Part shown: positions 15,596 through 24,100 of the stretch, piece by piece | Numbering within the stretch: position 1 is the first letter of the stretch | Layout: every line of letters begins with the position of its first letter | Made by a program: the position numbers and the translations under genes | Source: RGIG6353 sp045590615 | GTDB lineage: Bacteria; Bacillota; Clostridia; Oscillospirales; SIG627 | Assembly: GCA_045590615.1 (NCBI GenBank) | Contig: JAZNRH010000084.1 | Location: forward strand, 1 to 33,003 | Direction of reading: 5' to 3' | Length of the DNA stretch: 33,003 nucleotides | Notes under the pieces: generated by a model | What the model was told of the DNA's origin: nothing | Databases searched by the model: none | Seen by the model: only the letters and a program-made list of their open reading frames with translations

Positions 15596-15940
15596 ATGAC
15601 AGTCAAAAGAGGAGATATATTTTACGCCGACCTGAGTCCCGTCGTAGGCTCTGAGCAGGGTGGCGTCCGTCCCGTCGTAATCGTTCAGAATGACGTTGGA
15701 AACAAGCACTCGCCAACAGTAATTGCCGCTGCGATTACAAGTAAAATAGATAAAACCAAGCTACCGACACATATAGAGGTTATGGCTGATAAATTCGGAC
15801 TTGCTAAAAACTCGGTTATTCTTCTTGAACAGGTACGTACAATCGATAAAAAAAGATTGAAAGAAAAAATGGGGCATCTCGAAGACGACACTATGGAAAA
15901 GGTGAATAACGCCATATCGCTCAGTCTTGGGTTAATATAA
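15596..15940 (+). CDS. MazF/PemK-family endoribonuclease toxin
   Basis: A 114-residue protein with the standard opening RGDIFYADLSPVVGSEQGGVR and the internal VIAAAITS strand of the MazF/EndoA (NdoA) group, which cuts single-stranded RNA at short specific sequences. Length is normal. ATG has AAAGGAG upstream. Normally a MazE/EndoAI antitoxin gene lies immediately before it; here the preceding 250 bases contain no plausible antitoxin frame, so it appears to be an orphan. A very stable hairpin follows. Confidence 0.92.
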   Translation: MTVKRGDIFYADLSPVVGSEQGGVRPVVIVQNDVGNKHSPTVIAAAITSKIDKTKLPTHIEVMADKFGLAKNSVILLEQVRTIDKKRLKEKMGHLEDDTMEKVNNAISLSLGLI

Positions 15941-16005
15941 TGTTCGCTAACGCTCACACTTTACTTGTTACAAGCAAATTGCGTTGCAACTTCCTGTGTA
16001 ACAAA

Positions 16006-16042
16006 ATAGGGCTGTAAAAAACTTTGTTTTTTACAGCCCTAT
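16006..16042 (+). terminator. Very stable 17-bp hairpin after the MazF-type gene
   Basis: 16006-16022 and 16026-16042 are perfectly complementary over 17 bp with a TTT loop (core GGGCTGTAAAAAAC). The T run lies inside the stem. It probably ends the toxin transcript and is also the left end of repeat element copy 2. Confidence 0.65.
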
Positions 16043-16282
16043 GCGTTCGGGGATAGAAAAAAAAGAGGTAGATTGCACGATACTGAAGCGCGTCGCTGTA
16101 CTTATGTACAGCAGTCGCGAAGTTCGTGCAAAACATAAAACAATATAATTAATGTGAAAAAATTGATTTTTCAATTTTTTACCTTATAAAACGTATGCTT
16201 TTTTAATAAGCATAACAAATTTTATCCTTATTTTACATATGTTTTCATTGTTTTATGTGGTCTAACCTTTTTTTACATCCCC
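16009..16282. repeat. MITE-like structured intergenic element, copy 2
   Basis: Related to 266-595. It begins GGGCTGTAAAAAA and ends CCTTTTTTTACATCCCC, again inverted-repeat ends. The central hairpin has TTGCACGA (16073-16080) paired with TCGTGCAA (16124-16131), CGCG (16089-16092) with CGCG (16116-16119), and GCTGTAC (16095-16101) with GTACAGC (16106-16112) around the same TTAT loop. An AT-rich second hairpin lies at 16154-16182. Several paired positions differ from copy 1 on both arms at once, so the folding is conserved. It sits between the converging MazF-type and SLH-protein genes and probably serves as the 3' end of both. Confidence 0.7.
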
Positions 16283-16289
16283 AAATTAA

Positions 16290-19200
16290 TTAGTAAAGAG
16301 CGGGTTTATCAATATCCTTAGGTAAGTCAATCTCAGGAGCTACCCAATCTTCAGGGTTAGCTATTACCTTACCACTAAAGCCGAACACAACCTGAGCTCT
16401 TGTTGTAGCTTCGGTTAACGCTTCTGCTGTGTAACGGAAGCTGAACTTGCCCTTAGGAGCTGTTAACTTTCCTGTAAAGTTGATTTCCTTAGTGTGAGCC
16501 TCGTCATCCTTCCAGCTACCGTCAGCGTTGTAAATCTGAGTGTAGTAGTTGAGGTATGCCTTATTGAATTCTGGATAGTATTCAATGTAGTCACCGGCGT
16601 GAAGCTCAGCATCAAAGGTGATAGTGTTATCACCGATTGTGATTGATGGGTTTTTCGTTGCATCATAAAATGGAGTGTATGCCTTAAGAGTATCAATCAT
16701 TACATTCGAACAAGGACCACAGAGCGAAACTCTTACGCTGTTTATTGTTTCGTAATTGAGTTTAGGACGGTAAGAGGAATTATATGCAGTTCCACCGAAA
16801 GTAATGCCGTTGCCCGAGAAGTCAAATCCATCAAAGTCCTCGTTGTTAGCTTCAATAAGAATTATTTCCTTCCAACCATTAAAGTTGAGGGGAACGAAGT
16901 AGTCGTAACGACCGTTCTCGATTGAACCAACACCGGCAAGCGAAATGAGAAGCGCATCGGTTTCAGAGCCATTTCCGTGTACTTTGAGCTTGAATGCAAT
17001 CTTGCCCTTTGCATTTACTTGTGAGAACTTGTGCTCGCCCTTGAGTGAGCTGACGGGCTTTGATTCGTCAAAGTCATAAACGAGTACAGCGTCTTCTTCC
17101 TTGCCTTCTGTTGAATATCTCTGCTCAATTCTGATGAACGGAGTCTGAGCATCAAATGGGTTTTCAACGCTTGCGTTTGTAAATGACGGAACTGTCAGAT
17201 CATAAATTTTATGCTTAACATAGAACATTTCCTTGAATGCCCAGCTGCCATCTTCTTGCTTGAATACCTTGTGCTCGTATTCCGAGTTAACAAGCTGTTT
17301 TCTGACTTCAGGTGCAAAGTAGTTGCCCTCACGCAGTCTCGTGTAGAGACCGTAGTACATAAAGTTGTCAGCAAGCTTTGTCTTTTCTGCAAATGCCGCA
17401 ACTGAGAAGGGCTGACATACAGTACCGAAGTTATATCCCGTACAGAGTGAGCCGATAAAGTCGAGGTCATCTCTGTAAAGGGTTCTGACACCGGTATCCT
17501 TATACTGTTCGTCCTTATCGGGACAGTAGTTGAACCAGCCTGCCGTAGCAGTGTAGAAGTAGTTGTGATACTTGTTCTGATTGGTGAGGTGGAGATACAT
17601 ATTCTTCTTGTATGCTCTTCTTGCATGGTCGATAGCACCACCTCTGCCACGTGCTGCCCAAAGACATGGCTGCATTGATGAGAATTCAATAAGAGGCTTG
17701 TTTTCACATTGTGAAACGATTGCTCTTACGAATTCTGCGTATACATAGTATCTTTCGCCCTTTTCGGTGAAGAAGTCACGAGCAAAAGATTCAAGACCGT
17801 CAAGATAAATCATCTCGAAACCACCGTCGTTATAAGCCTGGGCAGTGAGTTCAGCTACCTTGTAGAAGAGGCTTGAAAGAGGCTTGGGCTGGAAGCCGTT
17901 GTACCAACCACAAAGCTGATAAATTTTTGCACCGTCTGCGTGCTCAACAGCAGTTGTACCACACTGTCCACGCTTAACGTTAAGGAAGCCTGATGAAGTA
18001 CCCTGCTGAACCTTGATGATTTCATCTTCGATAAGAATATACTTTGAACCGGGGTAAGTTCCGTATGGAACGTCACCGTCAGTACCTACCTTGAAGTTGG
18101 AAGCGTCCTCATAGGTCTTGATGTTCGTTCTTGCCTTAGAGACCTTTCCTCTTACAGTCCAGGTATCTGCAGACTTTACGATATCGTCACGATACTGTTT
18201 GTTGGTAAGAAGGGTAGGAGAGTTGGGGTCAACAACAGATGAATACGTATGAAGAGACATCTGGATGCCTGCTTCGATAAGAGTGTTACCGATTCTTTTT
18301 TTGAAGGTTGCAGCATCAATGTACTTATTGAGCTGTTTTTCTGTTGTAGAGCGAGCACATACGAAGTTGAAAGAACCTGTGAGGAAGGTGTTACCACCCT
18401 TGTGAATGTCAAGCTGCTCTATTGAATATTCTTTACAGAGGTTGGCTGTTTGCTCAGCAGTTTCAACGGTAAGATCTTTTTGGAGAATTACGTAGTCTCC
18501 GTAAACGTCGCTGTGCTCGTATGTGTAGGGACCACCGTGAGTTGAGGTGAGACCTTCTTCAGGATTGATGACATCAACGAGCTTTTTGAGATGCTCTCTG
18601 TGTTCTGTCATACTTGAGAATACAACACCAAGCTTTGAACCAACGGTTGGAACGGGGAGAAATGAGTAGGTTGCTCCTTTGGCAATCTTATCAACGCCAC
18701 CCGGATAGTAGAAGTTGTCTACAGTTGTTGTCATAGGAACGCCTGATATACCAAATGCATCGGGGTTATCAAGTTCCCAGAATGAGTTTACGTTGAGCTG
18801 ACACAGAACCACTCCCGTAACAGAGGTGGGAAGGTTAGTGCAAAGTGTGACTGTGAAGAAGTCGGGTGCTATGTCAACACCGAAGTAGAGAGTGACGTTA
18901 TTCTTGTATTGTACCTTGAGTCTGCCGTCCTCAATTGAAAGCGTCTTAGGTGATACAGCTGCGTTGGAGTTATTAAGCAGGTAGGTAAACCAAGGAGTTG
19001 TGCTTGATGCAACAACGTTTTCACCCGTAGCCTTATTGATAATTTCGGAAACGAGACCGTTTTTCTTAGCAATTACTACTTTAACGTGATCGTTTTCAAA
19101 ATAAATTGATTTCGAGTCCTCCTTGAGGGTATCTTTGCTTACGTTGTAGAAGCTCTCACCGTGAACGTTGTCGTTTGAGGCGAGAAGAATCTGATATTCA

Positions 19201-20921
19201 GCCCAATGTCCTGAAATGTCAGTGAATTTCTTGTCAAGATAATCCTTAGCAACAGTCTTTGAGTTAGCTGTAAGAGAAAGGAGTCTGTTGATTACCGTTA
19301 CTACTTCAGCTCTTGTGATTGTTGCGTTGGGTTTGAATGAGCCGTCACCGTATCCGTTAACGAGACCTGATGCAGCTGCAGCCATAATAGCGTTGTAGTA
19401 TCTGCTTGATTCCTCAACGTCAGTAAAGGTCATTGAGGTGTTTGCTTCAAGGTCTGAAGCGAAGTAAGCAAGCTCAACGAATTCGGCTCTTGTGATCTTA
19501 TCATTGGGGTTATAGGTATTGCCCTCAGTTGTGTAGAAGTATCCTGTATCGTCGAGGTAAGCAATAGCGTTGTAATACCAATCACCTTCCTTGACGTCGG
19601 TAAAGCGTGTTACATAACCATCGGGAATATCCTGTGTCTGAGTGAGAAGTCTTGCAAAGATTGTACAAGCCTCAGCCTTTGTCATATTGTTGTTGGGCTT
19701 GAAGAGGTTGTTCTCATAGCCGTTGATATAAGCAACGTTCATGTCGTTTGACTGAGGTTCCACCTTGGTGAGAAGAGTAACGGGGTCGGGCTCGGGAAGA
19801 GAAACGACCTTATTGAGATTAATTACTTTGTGGCTTTCCTTTACGTAGCCACCAACCTTATTATAATAAGGTACTGCATAGCGCACGTCAATCGTCTTAT
19901 TATCAGCTGAGAGCTTGATAAGAACGGGGTAAGCCTTACCGGTAGCACCATAGCCTGTGTCAAGGTTGGCAAGTACCGATACAACGGGATAACCGTTGGG
20001 ATTAGTGAAAGTGCTCGTAACAATGTCAGTACCCGGTGTGTCGTTTGCAGATACTACAAGAAGAATATTATCATGAAGAGAGAATGCATCAGCCCAAAGC
20101 TCAGTACCGTCGTGAGGGGCGTTTGAGTTGAGCATATTGGTTCTTATTTTTGATGAATACTTACCGTAGTTGCTGAGATAATCGGGCAAATCCCAGTCAT
20201 ACTGAGTGTACATTTCACCTGATTTTTCAACAAAAGAGGTTGTAAAAATAATTGCTCTCTTGTCTGAGTTGTTAGCAATAGTTGTATTGAACCAGGCGAG
20301 AGTATTTTTTCTTGGGAAAGCTTCAAGCTGATAAATGGAATACATCGTTTTACCAACTGTAATAAATACGACGAAGTTATTGTTATCATAAGCCTCGTAT
20401 TTATAGCCCGTTTCTCCTAAGAAGTCGGAGAAAGCGAATACCGACTGAATGTGGTTGTCTCTTGAGAAGCCGTCGGCATAGTAGTCGTAAAGACCGATTG
20501 AAATACCGTAGGGGATACCACCCTCGGAAGCAATTGCAGCAGTAGACTTGAGAAGCTCAAAGTCCTTGATCCATTCCGTGTCGCTTGCGTTAGCGTCTCT
20601 GAGGTCGCTCTGAGTACCACCGCCATTTGTAACTATGTCTTTGTAGAGAAAGTTAGCTCTTGATGACATATCACCAAGGAAGCTGAGGTATCTGATATTG
20701 TAGTTTGTGGCGTTGTCTGCAAGCCAATAGCAAGCGTCTTCAAGGGGTTCGGGATTAACCGAATCGGCAATGAAAGGCTTTGCACCGTTAATGGCTGCAA
20801 AAACGATTTCGTCTTCGCCAAGATAGTCGTCTTCAAATTCAACGATTGCGCCAAGAGACGTCAATGAAAGAAGACAAGTAACCATAAGCGTTAAAAAGAA
20901 AATTGCGAATAGTTTTTTCAT
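16290..20921 (-). CDS. Giant SLH surface protein with glycosidase-like TIM barrel (paralogue 1)
   Basis: A 1543-residue secreted protein. Regions in order: signal peptide (1-24); metallophosphoesterase-like domain (about 30-365) missing most metal ligands; three SLH repeats (about 388-585, motifs TKAE 414, TRAE 477 and 536) that would hold it to cell-wall polymers; a beta domain (about 603-800); a TIM-barrel glycosidase-like domain (about 805-1190); and C-terminal beta domains (about 1255-1543). Candidate catalytic acids are D838 (QLDIHKGG) and D1041/E1044 (MIYLDGLESFA). A small insert at about 958-1003 (RGQCGTTAVEHADGAKIYQL) resembles a motif of phage tail and carbohydrate-active proteins. 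ATG has AAGGAG eight bases before it, and its own promoter lies upstream. I could not assign a named glycoside hydrolase family; surface glycan breakdown is an inference. Confidence 0.8.
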   Translation of the reverse strand: MKKLFAIFFLTLMVTCLLSLTSLGAIVEFEDDYLGEDEIVFAAINGAKPFIADSVNPEPLEDACYWLADNATNYNIRYLSFLGDMSSRANFLYKDIVTNGGGTQSDLRDANASDTEWIKDFELLKSTAAIASEGGIPYGISIGLYDYYADGFSRDNHIQSVFAFSDFLGETGYKYEAYDNNNFVVFITVGKTMYSIYQLEAFPRKNTLAWFNTTIANNSDKRAIIFTTSFVEKSGEMYTQYDWDLPDYLSNYGKYSSKIRTNMLNSNAPHDGTELWADAFSLHDNILLVVSANDTPGTDIVTSTFTNPNGYPVVSVLANLDTGYGATGKAYPVLIKLSADNKTIDVRYAVPYYNKVGGYVKESHKVINLNKVVSLPEPDPVTLLTKVEPQSNDMNVAYINGYENNLFKPNNNMTKAEACTIFARLLTQTQDIPDGYVTRFTDVKEGDWYYNAIAYLDDTGYFYTTEGNTYNPNDKITRAEFVELAYFASDLEANTSMTFTDVEESSRYYNAIMAAAASGLVNGYGDGSFKPNATITRAEVVTVINRLLSLTANSKTVAKDYLDKKFTDISGHWAEYQILLASNDNVHGESFYNVSKDTLKEDSKSIYFENDHVKVVIAKKNGLVSEIINKATGENVVASSTTPWFTYLLNNSNAAVSPKTLSIEDGRLKVQYKNNVTLYFGVDIAPDFFTVTLCTNLPTSVTGVVLCQLNVNSFWELDNPDAFGISGVPMTTTVDNFYYPGGVDKIAKGATYSFLPVPTVGSKLGVVFSSMTEHREHLKKLVDVINPEEGLTSTHGGPYTYEHSDVYGDYVILQKDLTVETAEQTANLCKEYSIEQLDIHKGGNTFLTGSFNFVCARSTTEKQLNKYIDAATFKKRIGNTLIEAGIQMSLHTYSSVVDPNSPTLLTNKQYRDDIVKSADTWTVRGKVSKARTNIKTYEDASNFKVGTDGDVPYGTYPGSKYILIEDEIIKVQQGTSSGFLNVKRGQCGTTAVEHADGAKIYQLCGWYNGFQPKPLSSLFYKVAELTAQAYNDGGFEMIYLDGLESFARDFFTEKGERYYVYAEFVRAIVSQCENKPLIEFSSMQPCLWAARGRGGAIDHARRAYKKNMYLHLTNQNKYHNYFYTATAGWFNYCPDKDEQYKDTGVRTLYRDDLDFIGSLCTGYNFGTVCQPFSVAAFAEKTKLADNFMYYGLYTRLREGNYFAPEVRKQLVNSEYEHKVFKQEDGSWAFKEMFYVKHKIYDLTVPSFTNASVENPFDAQTPFIRIEQRYSTEGKEEDAVLVYDFDESKPVSSLKGEHKFSQVNAKGKIAFKLKVHGNGSETDALLISLAGVGSIENGRYDYFVPLNFNGWKEIILIEANNEDFDGFDFSGNGITFGGTAYNSSYRPKLNYETINSVRVSLCGPCSNVMIDTLKAYTPFYDATKNPSITIGDNTITFDAELHAGDYIEYYPEFNKAYLNYYTQIYNADGSWKDDEAHTKEINFTGKLTAPKGKFSFRYTAEALTEATTRAQVVFGFSGKVIANPEDWVAPEIDLPKDIDKPALY

Positions 20922-20951
20922 AAGTTCACTCCTTATAATAATTGTTTATAT

Positions 20952-20980
20952 ATTTTAACATTTTCTATTTATAAAGTCAA
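20952..20980 (-). promoter_or_regulatory. Promoter of SLH paralogue 1
   Basis: On the minus strand TTGACT (20975-20980) and TAAAAT (20952-20957) are 17 bp apart, about 30 bases upstream of the start codon. Following the terminator at 21083-21116, it shows this paralogue is an independent transcription unit. Confidence 0.65.
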
Positions 20981-21082
20981 TATGAAATACAATTAATTAA
21001 GAGCAAAAATTTATGCTTATAAAATAAATTTAACAATTATGCACAAATGAAGAATGCATTTTTTTACGTATTTTACAAAAGG

Positions 21083-21116
21083 AAAAAATGTGCAAAGCGA
21101 AAGTCGCTTTGCACAT
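21083..21116 (-). terminator. Terminator after SLH paralogue 2
   Basis: ATGTGCAAAGCGA (21088-21100) and TCGCTTTGCACAT (21104-21116) form a perfect 13-bp stem with a 3-nt loop. On the minus strand it is followed by TTTTTTCCTTTT. It begins seven bases after the stop codon. Confidence 0.85.
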
Positions 21117-21123
21117 TCGTAAA

Positions 21124-24100
21124 TTAATATATTGCTACCTTTTCAATATCCTTTGGCATATCTATTTCCGGTGCTGTCCAGCTGTCCGGATTTTTGATAG
21201 TTTTTCCACCAAATCCGAATACAACCTGAGCTTTTACGGGAATATCGCTTGTAGGTTCAGCATCGTATTTGAAGGTAAAGCTTCCACTTGGAACGGTAAG
21301 CGCTCCTTCAAAGTCAATTTCCTTTGTATGAGCTTCGTCAGATCTCCAAGTACCGTCGCTGTTGTAGAGCTGAGTATAGTAGTAGAGATACGCTTTGTTT
21401 TCCTCCGGGTAGTATTCAATGTACTCAGAGGAGTGAAGCTCTGTGTTAAAGGTGATAGTGGAATCACCAACCGTTACAGACGGATTTTTAACAAAAGAGT
21501 CTGCAGGCGTATAAGCGTAGAGACTGCCAAGCTTTGCACCCGAACAGCTTCCACACAAGGATACCTGTACGTTGACTACCTGACTGTAGGCAAGCTTGTT
21601 ACGATAAGACAGGTTATGAGGTGTTCCACCATAGCTGATTGTGCTGAAGCTATATCCGTCGTAGTCCTCATTGTTTGCTTCAACGAGAACAATTTCTTTC
21701 CAACCGTCGAAGTTGAGAGGAACGAAGTAGTCGTAGCGACCCGATTCAACAAGCGAGGATGGAGAAGAAAGCGAAATAAGAATAGCATCGGTAGATGAGC
21801 CGTTTCCATAAACTCTGAGCTTTAATGCAATCTTACCTTCAATATTGACGTTAGTCTTGTGTGTTCCCATATAATCGGTAGCGTTCTTGCTTTCGTCAAA
21901 GGCGAACACAAGAACCTTGTCATCGTCCTTGCCCTCGGTTGAATACTTCTGCTCAATTCTTATAAACGGAGTCTGTTTGTCGAATGGGTTGCTGACCTTT
22001 CCGGAAGAAAGGGCAGGAGTGTTGAGGTCAAATATCTTACCTCTTGCATAGCTCATTTCCCTGAATGCCCAGCTACCGTCATCAAGCTTGATGATTTTGT
22101 ATTCATATTCACCTTCGAGAATTGCCTGCTTAACCTCGGGGGAGAAATAGTTACCCTCACGCAGACGAGTGTAGAGACCGTAGTACATAAAGTTGGGTGC
22201 ACGTCTTGATTTGTCGTTCATACCGACAATCGAGAAGCTGTCACATACCGTACCGAAATTGTAAGCTAAAGCAAGCGAGCCCATATGGTCCATATCGTCT
22301 CTGTGGAGAGTACGGACTCCCGTGTCCTTATAGCGCTCAGCTGCATCGGGACAGTAGCTGAACCAGCCAACAGTCGCCGTATAGAAATAATCGAGATACT
22401 GCTTTTGTCTGTCAAGGTGAAGAGTCTTTTGGTTTTTATATGCTCTTCTTGCATAGTCAATTGCACCACCTCTTGCACGAGCCGACCAGAGACAAGGCTG
22501 CATAGTCGAGAATTCAATCAGGGGGTCCTTTTCACAGTTAGAAACAACCGTGCGAACAAACTCTGCGTAGGCATAGTATCTTATATTGCTGTTAGAGAAG
22601 AGGTCGCGAGCAAACGATTCGAGACCGTCGAGGTAAATCATCTCAAAGCCACCATCGTTGTAAGCCTTGGCAGTAAGCTCGGCTACCTTGTAGAACAAGC
22701 TTGAAAGGGGTTTGGGCTGGAAGCCGTTGTACCAGCCGTAAAGCTGATAAATTTTTGCTCCGTCCTCGTGCGTTGTTGCAGTAGTACCACACTGTCCACG
22801 CTTAACGTTGAGGAAGCCCGAGGAAGTGCCCTGCTGAACAAGAATAATCTCTTCGTCAATGAGAACGTACTTTGTACCGGGTGTATTGTATGGAATATTT
22901 TCACTGCCCGCTTCAAAGTTTGATGCGTCTTCATAGGTTTTGATGTTAGTTCTGCCCTTGGACATACTGCCTCTTACAGTCCAAGTGGTAGGAGCTTTGA
23001 CTATATCCTGCTGATATTGAGGAACACTGAGAACGCTGTGAGCCTCTGCGTTAACTACTGAAGAATATGTGTGAAGGGAAAGCTGTACGCCTTCTTCGAT
23101 AAACTTACTACCTATTCGTTTCTTAAAGGTTTCACCGTCGATAAACTTGTTGGTAAGCTTTTCGGTGCTCGTTCTTGCACAGACAAAGTTGAAATCACCC
23201 TGAATAAAGGTTTGACCACTCTTGTGTATGTCTAATTGTTCAACCGAGTATTCTTTACAGAGCTTAGCTGTTTGCTCTGCGTTTGAGGCGTTCAAATCTC
23301 TTCCGGTAATTACGTAGTCGTAGTAGATGTCAGGGTTGTCGTAAGCGTATGCACCACCGTGGGTTGACGTGATACCTTCATTTGGATTAATGTCATCTGC
23401 AATGCATTTGAGATGTGCGCGATGTTCGGTCATCCTTGAAAATGCCACTCCAACCTTTGCGCCAAGGGTTGTAACGCCAAGATATGAGTAGGTAGATCCC
23501 TTTGCAATCTTTGAGCTTCCACCGGGGTAGTAGTCAATGTTGACGGTAGTTGTCATAGGAATAGCTGAAATAGCAAAAGCTTCGGGATTGTCAAGCTCCC
23601 AGAATGCGTTGGTGGGAAGGTGACACAAAACTATTCCCAAAACACTGGAAGGCAGACCCGTGTCAAGTGTAACCGAGAAATAGTTTTCCTTTACGTCTAT
23701 AACAAAGTAAGCCGTAAAGTCATTTTTATAAACCACCTTGAGCCTGCCGTCAACAATTTCAACGGTCTTTGGCTGAACAGGTGCATTTGATGAGTTGAGC
23801 AGATATGTAAACCAAGGTGTTGTAGAGGAAGCGAGTACGTTTTCGCCGTTAGCCTTGTTAATCACCTCTGAAAGTACGCCGCCCTTTTTGTTGATAGCTA
23901 CTTTAATATGCTCGTTTTCAAAGTAGATGATCTTGTCGTTTTCCTTCAGCGCCGCTTTATCGATGTTTTCTGAATACGTACTGCGCACCTTATCGTTAGC
24001 TGCCATTAGAATTTGGTATTCAGCCCAATGTCCGGAAATGTCCGAGAATATCTTGGAAAGATACTTTTTACTTACTGTCTTTTCGTTAGCAGTCAGAGAA

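Noticed and set aside
21088..21798. 236-residue frame on the plus strand
   Set aside because: It begins inside the terminator hairpin and runs opposite the conserved C-terminal region of SLH paralogue 2.
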